Virus record (IMG/VR): IMGVR_UViG_3300036861_000203
Span: 1-21,829 of that record
Strand: one strand, 5' to 3'
DNA from: a virus
DNA length: 21,829 bases
The notes under the pieces are model-generated. The model had not been told where the DNA came from. It saw only the letters and a program-made list of their open reading frames with translations, and did not search any database. The translations under genes were made by a program, and so were the position numbers. How positions within the stretch are numbered: the first letter of the stretch is position 1; each line of letters starts with the position of its first letter. Shown piece by piece: positions 1-7,907 of the stretch.

Positions 1-2834
1 TGCGTATCGAAGCCGCCGATACTGCCAGGCGATGAGCCCACGTCGATTGGCCCAGCAAACGTCGCACCGTTGTTGTCGGAGGTGCGGACCGAAGCGTTGG
101 ACGGCGCCGTATCCAGGGAAACCTTGACCGTGATGCTGCCGCCGTTATTGCCATAACTGCCGTTTCCGTCGTTCCATTTGAAATTGAGGACAGCACCGGT
201 CCCGGCAACGACCATTGCGTAATAATGATCGGCATTGTAGGCTTGAGCGGTCGGTTCGGCATTGTTGATCCAGATGCCGTCACCGGCTTCGTCGCCACGA
301 ATGTTCCAGTCTCCGCCAACCGCATACCAGAAGGCATCGCCGAGCCAGTTGGGTGACACATCATTGGCAACCTGACCGAAGCCGATCATCTCAACCCGGT
401 AGTTCTGGCCGATAGTCGTGCTCTGCGCCGTTGGCGTGTTGAAATTGTCAGCGAGATTGATTGAGAGCGTCTCGTTCGACCAGGCTGTGCCTGATCCGCC
501 GCCCGGCGTATAGATCTCAATCGTGCCGTTCACGTGGCTGGCCCTGAGCCCCGTATACACGCCCGACATGACCGCGCCCTTGATCCACGTTGCCCCTGCG
601 TTGGCTGCGGCAACGTTGGCGTTGTACCAGACCGCCGAGTTTGTGCCGTCCGAGGCGAGAAGATAGGCAGGCACTGCCGAGCGGGTCTTGAACGGGCTGA
701 CCAGCACCGCCTTGATCTGGTAGCTGCCGAGGTCGGGCGGGGTCACGTCGATGGCCTGCGGGCGCTTGAGCGTAATGACGTTCTTCAGCCAGTAGGCCTT
801 GGTCGGCGACTTGACCAAGAGATATTCGCCGTTGAACGTCGCGACGGAGCCCGCAGGCGGCTTGAGTTGATCCGGGCTGGCGTTGTCGACGCCAGCCTCG
901 GGGATGCTCAGTTCGGGGAAATCCCAGTTGAAGGCCGGCGCGCCGGTGTCAGGGATAAATGGCTCGGTTGCGGCAGGTGGAATGACCTTGGCTGCCGGGG
1001 TGCCGACCGTCTCGCGTTCCAGGACCAGATATTTGCGCTGTTGGCCCGTCGCGGGATCGAACTCGGTCTCGACCTCATGGATGAGACACCGTTCGGTGGT
1101 GAAGGCCAGGCCGCGCTGGGCTGCCGTCTCGGCGGTCATGGTCAGGCGGACGATGTCCAGCGGCTCATAGCTGGCGTCGCCGCCGTGCAGCAGTTCAATC
1201 CTGAACAGGCTCTCCGGCGCATTGTCGCGCTGGTAAGACTGGCCGATGACCTTGTCGAGCTTGTCCTGCGAGATGATCAGGATCTCGCCCTGGTCATTCG
1301 CCGATAAGCCCTGGCCTGGCGTCACGCCAGGCGCGATGTCGAACACGGCGTTAATGCTCGAGGCCGCCGCGACAACTGCCGATCCGTTGAGCCAGTGCGA
1401 GCGCGGTGGCCGCTGGTGGGTCCATTCGAGCATTTGCCAATCGTCTTCGGTCAGGTCAATGGTATTGACGGCGGATCGATCTGCCGACTCCTGGAGCCAG
1501 GGATCGGGCTTGACCTTAACCTTGCCCAGGGCGTCTGAGATGAGCCGGTACATGCCGCCGATGGCCTTGGCCCGACCGTCGATCTGCTCCCACAGCGATC
1601 CACCATTCGACCCCAGACGCGTGAACGGGTAAGCCGCGCCGACGCCGCTCCAGCCAAAATCGGCCAGCACCGGACCGTTACTGTGGTAGAGCCACAGGTA
1701 GGCCAGATACTTGTCGATATTGGGCGCGATCATCTCTTCCCAGCGCGTGGGACTCGCCGAGCCCTCGACGACCTGGGGGAAGCCGGGCAGCGTCGCCAGT
1801 TTGCCCGCCGTATCGACACATTCAAGCGTCGTCTGGCGACGCAGGAACGTTCGCTCGGCCCGAAGCCGCGCCGGATCGGTGTGATGCCAGCCCGAGAACT
1901 TCACGATGCTGCTGTTCAGCTTGGCCTCGGCCTCGCCGTACAGCTCGTGCATGAAGTAGATGAGCATCACGCCGTCGAGATAGGTCGACTCGGGAATGTC
2001 CTGGAACACGTCGAAGCTGATCGACTGCCCATTGACGGTGTGACGGAGCGGGCCGGGCCTGAAAGCCGTGATAGCCTCGTAGGCCGTGCCGTCCTTGCAG
2101 GCCACGACGAGTAAGCGCCGAGTCTGGGTCTTGCCGTTGGCATCGGTGACCTTGGACGTGATCCAGCGCCTGCCGACCGGGAATGTCGCCGTAAAGGTCG
2201 TGCTCGTGGACGATCCCGCAATGTAGGTGCCGTCTTTGATGTCATGCAGGCGCGACGAGATGGCGACGCCTTCGGGCGAAAACGAGGCGGTGGTGTCGAT
2301 AGACAGTGTAATTTTGTCGGTCGCATCGACCTGGTCGGCATAGCCACAGCCCGCGAGGATGTTGCAGATCGGGAGCAGTGCCAGGCCGTAAGTGGCAAAG
2401 TCCCAATCGCTGAACTTGTAGAACGTATCGGTTCCTGGCACGTTGTAGGGGTGATAGGCGAACGGCGGGAACGTGTCGTAGACCGTCGCGTACTTGTTGT
2501 CGATAAGATTGGCCGTGCCGTCGGTCTTGCCCTGGGACGTTCTGGGGAATAGCAGCACCGCGCCGCCGCTCGTGCCCTTGATAATCGTTCGGCCCAGGTC
2601 AGACAGGCCCGGCGTCGTGCCAAAGCACACGAGCATGCCGGCCTCGACGTTGGCGATATTGCCCTGGATGACGTTGTCGGTCACGACTGAGGTAACCGGG
2701 TAGAGAGCGCCAGACGGCAGGTCGAGCTGGGCCTGGTAGATGATCGACGGACGGTCGATCCAAAGCCGCGGCTCGGCCCACTGCGGGTGAGTGCGGTACG
2801 TGACGAGCTGGGGGGACGTGAGCGCAGGTGGCAT
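1..2834 (-). CDS. Tail hub / receptor-binding tail protein, 3' end outside the window
   Basis: An uninterrupted frame starts at ATG 2834 (TAATG overlap with the upstream gene) and is still open at position 1, giving 944 residues with no C-terminus. By position after the tape measure and the small tail-tip gene, it should form the central tail hub and host-recognition structure. About residues 178-245 look like a PKD/Ig-like beta domain (TDANGKT motif). Residues 280-610 resemble the central body of large phage tail proteins. About 783-906 resemble the Pseudomonas LecA (PA-IL) galactose lectin: the segment opens AWSNETL (LecA AWKGEVL) and closes NDGNGSYGNNGGS (LecA NDVPGTYGNNSGS). The LecA calcium ligands Asp100, Thr104, Asn107 and Asn108 correspond to D889, S893, N896 and N897. 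The hub role is inferred from gene order; the lectin similarity is visible in the residues but recalled from memory. Confidence 0.8.
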   Translation of the reverse strand, partial: MPPALTSPQLVTYRTHPQWAEPRLWIDRPSIIYQAQLDLPSGALYPVTSVVTDNVIQGNIANVEAGMLVCFGTTPGLSDLGRTIIKGTSGGAVLLFPRTSQGKTDGTANLIDNKYATVYDTFPPFAYHPYNVPGTDTFYKFSDWDFATYGLALLPICNILAGCGYADQVDATDKITLSIDTTASFSPEGVAISSRLHDIKDGTYIAGSSTSTTFTATFPVGRRWITSKVTDANGKTQTRRLLVVACKDGTAYEAITAFRPGPLRHTVNGQSISFDVFQDIPESTYLDGVMLIYFMHELYGEAEAKLNSSIVKFSGWHHTDPARLRAERTFLRRQTTLECVDTAGKLATLPGFPQVVEGSASPTRWEEMIAPNIDKYLAYLWLYHSNGPVLADFGWSGVGAAYPFTRLGSNGGSLWEQIDGRAKAIGGMYRLISDALGKVKVKPDPWLQESADRSAVNTIDLTEDDWQMLEWTHQRPPRSHWLNGSAVVAAASSINAVFDIAPGVTPGQGLSANDQGEILIISQDKLDKVIGQSYQRDNAPESLFRIELLHGGDASYEPLDIVRLTMTAETAAQRGLAFTTERCLIHEVETEFDPATGQQRKYLVLERETVGTPAAKVIPPAATEPFIPDTGAPAFNWDFPELSIPEAGVDNASPDQLKPPAGSVATFNGEYLLVKSPTKAYWLKNVITLKRPQAIDVTPPDLGSYQIKAVLVSPFKTRSAVPAYLLASDGTNSAVWYNANVAAANAGATWIKGAVMSGVYTGLRASHVNGTIEIYTPGGGSGTAWSNETLSINLADNFNTPTAQSTTIGQNYRVEMIGFGQVANDVSPNWLGDAFWYAVGGDWNIRGDEAGDGIWINNAEPTAQAYNADHYYAMVVAGTGAVLNFKWNDGNGSYGNNGGSITVKVSLDTAPSNASVRTSDNNGATFAGPIDVGSSPGSIGGFDT

Positions 2835-3217
2835 TAGCCAGGCACCCTCAGCCCAACAATCGGGAAGCGAACGCGGCGCCAGAAGGCCAGCTCACGGCGC
2901 ATCTCGTCGCCGTTCTTGGGATAACTGACATAAGCATTACGAGTAATAAATTGCCCGTTGTTGTCGCGTGTGCGGACGGTGATCTGGCGCGACATGACGG
3001 TGTCGCTCAGCCCCAGTTGAGTCAGGATGCTGTCGAGCTGGGCCTGGGTGATGACCTCGACGAACTCCCAGTAGGTGAACGGTCGACCTTGCGGGACGCT
3101 CAGACCAAGCGGCGATGTATCGAACTCGCCGTACAGGATTCCCGGACTGCGCGGCTGCGGGCTCATGTTGCCCAAGGCGCTCGCCTGGTTCCAGCCGATG
3201 GCGCGTTGGTAGGGCAT
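2834..3217 (-). CDS. Small tail-tip (distal tail-like) protein
   Basis: This 127-residue protein starts at ATG 3217, one base after the tape measure stop, and its TAA overlaps the next ATG (TAATG), so translation is coupled on both sides. I do not recognise a firm family. The sequence is rich in aromatic residues (RPFTYWEFVEVI) and has a compact mixed alpha/beta look, with no signal peptide or membrane segment. Lying between the tape measure and the giant hub protein, it most likely belongs to the tail tip or baseplate, for example as a distal tail component or hub adaptor. That role is inferred from gene order only. Confidence 0.7.
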   Translation of the reverse strand: MPYQRAIGWNQASALGNMSPQPRSPGILYGEFDTSPLGLSVPQGRPFTYWEFVEVITQAQLDSILTQLGLSDTVMSRQITVRTRDNNGQFITRNAYVSYPKNGDEMRRELAFWRRVRFPIVGLRVPG

Positions 3218-3218
3218 G

Positions 3219-5384
3219 TTAGTCTCCCTCCATGATGGCGATGATCTTTTCTTCGACCATCACCCCGGCCATATGCGCCAGTTCCTGATTACTCATGCCA
3301 GGCTGCTGGTAAATAGACGCGGTGACATTGATCCCGCCGCGATTGCCGCCCCTGAATGCGCTGGCGAGATCCTGCTGTGAAAAGTTACTGCCCAAGACTT
3401 CACGCATGAGGTTCGAGACGGAGCGGTTGGCGACAACTTCCCCTTCATGGGTCATTCCGCCGTCCCTCGACCAGCTTGTGCCCTCTGCATACTGCGAGAC
3501 GCCGCCGCGACGGGCTACACCCACGGAACGGGGCAAGGGCGTGACGGTAGGCACGTTGGGGTTGATAGACGGTGTCGTAGCAACGGGCCCGGTGGTCACA
3601 ATCGGCCCCGCATACCCCTGCTGAACGGCGGCAGCCGTTGCCCTGCCCTGCTCACGCAACACCCAGGCCTGGATCTCGCGCTCGGCGTCGGCCAGGCCCT
3701 GCTTGTACAGATTGATCATCCGCCCGTTGTGGGCGCCGAGCGCGTTGAACTCGGCAATAAAGCGGTTGTTCTCCTGGTTCAGCTCGCGCGTATGCTGGGA
3801 GGCAATCTTCGCCAGCCGGTCAGCATGCTGCCGGTCGAGCTGGGCGGATTCCTCGCGACCCTGTTGGATGAGTTCTTCACGATGGGCGCGTGCCTCGTCC
3901 TGGCGGACGGCTTCTTCTTCGGCGAAGGTCGCGCGTAATTTCTCAATTCGCGCCGCGTCGGCTGCGTTGTCGGCGGCCACGCGCTCGGTAATCGACCTGA
4001 TATGATCCTGTGTCGCCTCGCGGTCCTTATCGCGCTGGGCCTTGAAGTTGTCCTCGGTCTGACCCTTCCGAATACCAAAATTCTTGAGTTCTTCAAAAAC
4101 GGCCCTGGCGTCGAGCCGGGAAGCCGCCTCAAGTAAATTCTCCTTGTGCTCGCGCTCCATGTCGGCCATCTCGCGCTGGTGGTCGGCGAGAGCCCGCAGT
4201 TCATCCTTTTGAGCCGTGGTCTTGATCTTGTCGATTTCTTCGGCGGCCTGGACTTCACGAGTCGCCGCGTTGTCACGAACGGCCTGAATCTGTTTATCCG
4301 CGTCGGATACTGCTCGGCTGTGCCGTTTGGACTCATCGGCGTCGAACTTCGTAATTTTCTTGACGTACTCTTTCTCAAATTGCTCGCGCTTCTCATGGAA
4401 GTCGTTCTCTTCTTCCAGGATCTGCTCGTTGGCCTGCGCGTCGATCTCGGCATTGCGCTCCTTGTGGGCAATGAAGGCGCGATCCTGTGCTTCGGTCGCC
4501 TTCTGAGCCTCGGCGGCATTGTTCGCGGCAACCTGTGTTGAACCGAGGGCCCGATTCAGGCCGTCGATCTCGTTCGAAGTCTTGGCCGTCGATTTTTGAA
4601 GCTCGGCGATCCGGTCGTCCATTCCCTTGAACTGACCGGTGAGGAATGCAATGCCTTCTGCACCCAGCGGATCTTTAAGCGCCGCTTCGAGCGAGGGCCG
4701 CCTGGCATCTTGAAGGGTCTTGAGTTCGGCCTGCTCCGCTTCGTTCTTGGCCTTGAGCGCGGCAATCTGCTTGTTGATCGACTCGGTCGTGCCTTGCTGG
4801 ATCGCGTCGTAATAGGTTTTTAGACCTGCAACCGCAGCCTGAAGGCCCTGCTTGCTGGCTTCAAGCTTGTCGTTGAACAGTTTCAAGCCGACGGCTACAG
4901 CACCCAGTATCCCGACAACGGGGAGCGCAATTGCCAATACGCCTGATAGGCCAGTACCGAGCCCGGTTGTTACGGAAATGAGGCCGCCGAACTTATCGAC
5001 CAGGCCGCCGATCAGGCCTCCCGACTCGGCTACCTTCAGCACAAGGGGTTCGAGCGCCTGGTCAAGCTGCTTCAGGCCACGAACCGCATTGATCGCCTGC
5101 CCGGCGCTTTGCAGACCTTCGCCACCCGGAATGTTCAGCCTGTTGAGCAATCCACCGGCGGCAGACAGTCCCTCGCCACTAATGCGGAGTTTTGCAGCTT
5201 TTTTTGCGGTATCGTCGAGCCGCCGACCCAGGTTGTCGATTTTCTGCCCGGCGCTGTCCAGCGCACGGGTCATGCCGACCGATTCGCGCTCGACGACCTT
5301 ACGCGCGTTGACAATCCCACTGGTCGAGATCGAGATGTCGCCTTGAGCAGAACCCAGCGGGAATCCGCCAGCGTTATCGGTCAT
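3219..5384 (-). CDS. Tail tape measure protein
   Basis: The 721-residue product has typical tape-measure organisation. A small-residue-rich N-terminal part is followed by a hydrophobic stretch at about 143-170 (AIALPVVGILGAVAVGL core). A very long, charged heptad-type coiled coil runs from about 171 to 560, full of Lys, Glu, Gln and Arg. The C-terminal part is Gly-rich and includes SQYAEGTSWSRDGGMTHEGE, resembling the terminal segments of other tape measures. Tape measures fix tail length, fill the tail tube and contribute to DNA entry. At roughly 1.5 angstrom per residue the length would suit a tail of about 100 nm, a rule-of-thumb estimate. Start ATG 5384 has GGAGAAG eight bases upstream. 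It is followed at once by the tail-tip genes, as in siphoviruses. Confidence 0.9.
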   Translation of the reverse strand: MTDNAGGFPLGSAQGDISISTSGIVNARKVVERESVGMTRALDSAGQKIDNLGRRLDDTAKKAAKLRISGEGLSAAGGLLNRLNIPGGEGLQSAGQAINAVRGLKQLDQALEPLVLKVAESGGLIGGLVDKFGGLISVTTGLGTGLSGVLAIALPVVGILGAVAVGLKLFNDKLEASKQGLQAAVAGLKTYYDAIQQGTTESINKQIAALKAKNEAEQAELKTLQDARRPSLEAALKDPLGAEGIAFLTGQFKGMDDRIAELQKSTAKTSNEIDGLNRALGSTQVAANNAAEAQKATEAQDRAFIAHKERNAEIDAQANEQILEEENDFHEKREQFEKEYVKKITKFDADESKRHSRAVSDADKQIQAVRDNAATREVQAAEEIDKIKTTAQKDELRALADHQREMADMEREHKENLLEAASRLDARAVFEELKNFGIRKGQTEDNFKAQRDKDREATQDHIRSITERVAADNAADAARIEKLRATFAEEEAVRQDEARAHREELIQQGREESAQLDRQHADRLAKIASQHTRELNQENNRFIAEFNALGAHNGRMINLYKQGLADAEREIQAWVLREQGRATAAAVQQGYAGPIVTTGPVATTPSINPNVPTVTPLPRSVGVARRGGVSQYAEGTSWSRDGGMTHEGEVVANRSVSNLMREVLGSNFSQQDLASAFRGGNRGGINVTASIYQQPGMSNQELAHMAGVMVEEKIIAIMEGD

Positions 5385-5450
5385 GCCGAGTCTTCTCCAG
5401 CCGTTTCATTGTCCTGCCCAGCACGACCAGTCACGACAAGACACCCTTCG

Positions 5451-5801
5451 CTACCCCAATAACTGCTCGACCTTGTCCCAGATGATCCCGCTCCACTTAT
5501 CGAGCGTGGGCCCAACAATTCCGAGTGATCCAGCTCGAACCGTCTCTAGAAATTGCCCGTAATCCACGCCGTGCCCGAAGGCGATCACGATGCTGTCAAC
5601 CAGGTCGTATACCTCGCTATGCAGAGAAGCACGCGCTAGACCTGTATCATCCTTCCAGCTTGCGTTTCGCTGCATGTCTTCGGTGATCAGCGGCGCGTAG
5701 GCATTTGCCAACCGCAAGATCGCGCCATGCAATGCCTGGCGATAGGCCTCGAAGCCCGGCACAAAGGTGTCAGTTGGCGTTTTCGTCCACTTGAAGCCCA
5801 A
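5451..5801 (-). CDS. HK97 gp10-like minor tail/neck protein
   Basis: A 116-residue protein. I prefer TTG 5801 as start (first residues MGFKWTKTPTD) because AGGAAG lies seven bases upstream, whereas the TTG at 5825 has no ribosome binding site. With this start it overlaps the end of the chaperone extension by 32 bases. The pattern is a helix (YRQALHGAILRLANAYAPLI), then ASWKDDTGLARASLHSEV, a beta strand, GHGVDYGQFLET and a C-terminal GPTLDKW helix. This matches the HK97 gp10-like family of small tail/neck proteins. In HK97 itself the relative lies between stopper and tail terminator; here it sits between the chaperones and the tape measure. Confidence 0.7.
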   Translation of the reverse strand: MGFKWTKTPTDTFVPGFEAYRQALHGAILRLANAYAPLITEDMQRNASWKDDTGLARASLHSEVYDLVDSIVIAFGHGVDYGQFLETVRAGSLGIVGPTLDKWSGIIWDKVEQLLG

Positions 5802-6129
5802 CGCTGCTCTTCCTTCGACTGACAAAGCCGGGAATCGCTTCGAGGCGACTGATCGCGGCTTCCAGCTCCATCATGATCTCGTCGTCGAGAATTTCCGCGA
5901 GCGAATCGCCCTCGACCAGCCTGTTTTCGGCCCACACGCCAAAGCGGATCAGGGCCTCATCGAACATCAGCGCCGTCAGATGGTCTGCCATCCCCAGCGT
6001 TTGACTGGCCCAGCGCCCGATCCCCAGGATTTTGCTCGCCCGTCGATGGGTGTACTTCTGAAGTTCCCAGATGCGCCAGAGCAGTTTCTTGCTGGCGAAA
6101 GTGGGACGCCAGCATGCGCGCTGGCGTTC
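5770..6129 (-). CDS. Tail assembly chaperone extension (gpT-like, reached by frameshift)
   Basis: This frame is +1 relative to the preceding chaperone gene. It is open from just after an in-frame TAG at 6130-6132 down to the stop at 5770 and overlaps the upstream gene over 5957-6129. Its translation has a sensible helical look from KKLLWRIWELQKYTHRRA onward, continuing through MADHLTALMFDEALIRFGVW and an acidic C-terminus. Position before the tape measure matches the lambda G/T arrangement, in which a rare frameshift makes a longer chaperone. A +1 shift would give a fusion of about 241 residues, a -2 shift about 242. Alternatively ATG 5991 starts a separate 73-residue protein, but only GCTGGGG precedes it. 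I could not locate the slip site; candidates include TTT-C at 6097-6100 and two TGGGGAT runs near 6022 and 5991. Confidence 0.6.
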   Translation of the reverse strand, partial: ERQRACWRPTFASKKLLWRIWELQKYTHRRASKILGIGRWASQTLGMADHLTALMFDEALIRFGVWAENRLVEGDSLAEILDDEIMMELEAAISRLEAIPGFVSRRKSSVGLQVDENAN

Positions 6130-6496
6130 CTAACACCTCCCAGAGCTGCATCTTGTCCGAGAGCGAGATGTCCCACACGCCGATTTCGTCCTCCGTTTGT
6201 GGCTCGGCGACGACGCGCGGCTGGACAAAAGCCAGTTCGCATAGGCAGTTTAGAAAGTCGAACCAGGCCGACTCGTCCTCTAGGCTGGCCGACGCCGGGG
6301 TATCCGCTCGACCGGTCTCGATGAGCTGCACGACCATGGGCTCCAGGACGTTGGGCACGCGCCCGGTCTTGACCAGGAGGTCCAATCCGACCGGGCGAAT
6401 CCTGGCCGTGTTGCCAGATCGGAAGGTGACGCTGATGCCCTGCTCGCGCGCGGCGCGCCAATCCTTGCCGCTGGTTATGCCGTTACCACTCGACAT
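5957..6496 (-). CDS. Tail assembly chaperone (gpG-like)
   Basis: This 179-residue protein is encoded directly after the tail tube gene, the standard place for the lambda gpG-type chaperone that binds the tape measure during tail assembly. The N-terminal half (RAAREQGISVTFRSGNTARIRPVGLDLLVKTGRVPNVLEP in two consecutive segments) looks like the substrate-recognition part of actinophage-type chaperones. The last 50 or so residues (after FRQQETA) become low in hydrophobic residues and look unlike folded protein. The other frame becomes protein-like over the same bases, which supports frameshifting. Start ATG 6496 has GGAGG about ten bases upstream, and that site lies in a short hairpin (6503-6517). 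Confidence 0.75.
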   Translation of the reverse strand: MSSGNGITSGKDWRAAREQGISVTFRSGNTARIRPVGLDLLVKTGRVPNVLEPMVVQLIETGRADTPASASLEDESAWFDFLNCLCELAFVQPRVVAEPQTEDEIGVWDISLSDKMQLWEVLGTPARMLASHFRQQETALAHLGTSEVHPSTGEQNPGDRALGQSNAGDGRPSDGADVR

Positions 6497-6502
6497 GGTG
6501 TT

Positions 6503-6517
6503 GTAACCTCCGGTTAC
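6503..6517 (-). promoter_or_regulatory. Hairpin overlapping the chaperone ribosome binding site
   Basis: On the minus strand GTAACC-GGA-GGTTAC forms a perfect six-base stem with a three-base loop, and the GGAGG ribosome binding site of the chaperone gene is split between loop and 3' arm. It could reduce chaperone translation relative to the tail tube gene just upstream. The inverted repeat is certain; the regulatory effect is inferred. Confidence 0.4.
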
Positions 6518-6530
6518 CCGCTCCTATCTA

Positions 6531-7427
6531 TCAAACAGGCGGAATGGTCACAGGCACGGCAGTTTCGTGCTCGATCAGCTCTGTGACGGTGGCCTTGGCT
6601 TCGACACCCTGCGTCGTCCTAGCCACACTCGCCGTCGGGCTCGATCCACCCGTCAGACCAGCGCCGTTGGCCGTGATGAGCGGCAAGGGCTGCGAGGCAA
6701 GGGTGCCCTGGAACGTGATCGTGACCGGTGTGCCCGGCAATGGGCCGCCGCCGCACACGACGTTGCCGGTACCAATCGTCGCGAGCGCCACCAGCGCGGT
6801 CTGCACTGCGGCAGCCGCCGCGTTGTAGGCAATGGTCGCGGTGGTCGCGCCCATGAACGTCAAGAGGAACGTGCCGCCCGTAGGCGTACCCGTGATGGTC
6901 AGCGTCTGGAGTTCGTTCGTGCCCGCGACCGCGATGTACAGGTCGTCGGGCAGCATCTCGGCTTCGAATTCCGGGATCGTGTACTGCCCGTTCTGCATTT
7001 CGATGAGCGTGATGTCCGACACGATCTTCATCTTGGGTATCCAGGCGTGGATATCCCCCAGGGCGTTCGTCGAGGCGGATTTACCGCACATGCCGAAATA
7101 CTTCATCGACTCCGCCGCGAGCTTCATCCTGCGCACGCGGTTGGGCGTCGAGCCGGTCGAACCGAGCACCTGGTTCGAGATCGCCAGAATCACGTCCAGG
7201 CTGAGCCCGCCCCAGCGACCCCGGCAACGACCGGCGATGATCTTGGCGTGAACGTCCGTCTTCACGTCGTCGCCGAGTAGTTCGCCATTGACCATTTGTG
7301 CCGTAATTCCCATGAGTTGTGCGCTTGGCACGTCGTAATTGATGCCGTATGTGCCATCGCCCAGCCAGGGCGCGACCTTGGCATCCTTGAGACCGAAATT
7401 GACCCCTGCAACGCCCCAGTTAGGCAT
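6531..7427 (-). CDS. Major tail tube protein with inserted beta domain
   Basis: The 298-residue product lies between the tail terminator and the chaperones, as expected for the tube protein that polymerises around the tape measure. Residues 1-168 form the tube core (opening MPNWGVAGVNFGLKDAKVAP). Residues about 170-274 are a separate beta-rich, Thr/Gly/Ala-rich domain that also occurs in the adaptor gene of this window. The tube sequence then resumes and ends VTELIEHETAVPVTIPPV, which reads like a normal tube-protein C-terminus. The extra domain therefore seems inserted just before the final strands and would probably project from the tail surface. Start ATG 7427 has GGAGGG upstream. Confidence 0.8.
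   Translation of the reverse strand: MPNWGVAGVNFGLKDAKVAPWLGDGTYGINYDVPSAQLMGITAQMVNGELLGDDVKTDVHAKIIAGRCRGRWGGLSLDVILAISNQVLGSTGSTPNRVRRMKLAAESMKYFGMCGKSASTNALGDIHAWIPKMKIVSDITLIEMQNGQYTIPEFEAEMLPDDLYIAVAGTNELQTLTITGTPTGGTFLLTFMGATTATIAYNAAAAAVQTALVALATIGTGNVVCGGGPLPGTPVTITFQGTLASQPLPLITANGAGLTGGSSPTASVARTTQGVEAKATVTELIEHETAVPVTIPPV
6606..6920 (-). repeat. Shared beta-domain module, copy in the tail tube gene
   Basis: This stretch encodes tail tube residues 170-274. It contains GTPTGGTFLLTF, TIAYNAAAAAVQTALVAL and GAGLTGGSSP, matching adaptor residues 21-113 closely (35 of 50 identical in the first aligned block). The DNA copies are also recognisably similar, but diverged. I recall this Thr/Gly-rich domain type from other phage and bacterial surface proteins, which was not checked here. 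Confidence 0.75.
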
Positions 7428-7442
7428 TGTCGTATCCCTCCG

Positions 7443-7907
7443 TTAGCTTGATTGTCGCGAGCCGTTTACCACGAAATCGATCCGGAGCGCAGCCGCAAGG
7501 TCAAGCTCTGGATCGCGGATGTTGTTCAGATCGTTTATCCAACTGACGATGCCGCCGCCGACGAGGCCCACGTCCTCTAAATCCTTGTAGATCTGGGCCC
7601 TCGCGGTCTCCAGCGTCGTGTAGCCAGCATCGCCATCGTTGTAGAGCCACACTTCGACGACCTGGCGCAGGCTGGCGTACTGCTGATCGGAGTCGCGCAG
7701 GCCTCCTGCCGGGATCTGATCGCGCGCCTTCACCAGCGCACATGGGCGCAGAAACCCGGTGCTCGGGTCAAACGGGCTTGGCGACATGTCGCGCGTGATG
7801 CCCAGGCGCCGTGTGTCGGCGCTGTAGGCATAGACCCCACCCGTCAGGGTTGCGCCGAGCGTTCCGTCGGCGGCTAGGAGCGCCTTGATCGTCGTCTCGA
7901 AGCTCAT
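7443..7907 (-). CDS. Tail terminator / tail completion protein
   Basis: A 154-residue protein whose ATG 7907 overlaps the stop of the upstream stopper gene (ATGA). The N-terminal helix (FETTIKALLAADGTL) is followed by GGVYAYSADTRRLGITRDM, then strands such as LRQVVEVWLYND and a helix TTLETARAQIYKDLEDV. It closes with a strand (AALRIDFVVNGS). This is the usual make-up of small tail terminator proteins such as lambda gpU or HK97 gp11-type, which cap the growing tail tube and form the tail side of the head-tail joint. The call rests on this pattern plus its place between stopper and tail tube; the family was not verified. Confidence 0.7.
   Translation of the reverse strand: MSFETTIKALLAADGTLGATLTGGVYAYSADTRRLGITRDMSPSPFDPSTGFLRPCALVKARDQIPAGGLRDSDQQYASLRQVVEVWLYNDGDAGYTTLETARAQIYKDLEDVGLVGGGIVSWINDLNNIRDPELDLAAALRIDFVVNGSRQSS

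Noticed and set aside
534-1307. A 257-codon open frame on the plus strand opposite the tail hub gene
   Set aside because: Same antisense artefact; the minus strand reads as one continuous hub protein through this region.
3447-5346. Several plus-strand open frames opposite the tape measure
   Set aside because: They are complements of the coiled-coil coding repeats and have no independent start signals or recognisable protein features.
5976-6461. Third-frame open frame inside the tail chaperone gene
   Set aside because: Translation is Arg/Ala/Gly-rich without structure; the chaperone frame has the ribosome binding site and the protein-like sequence.
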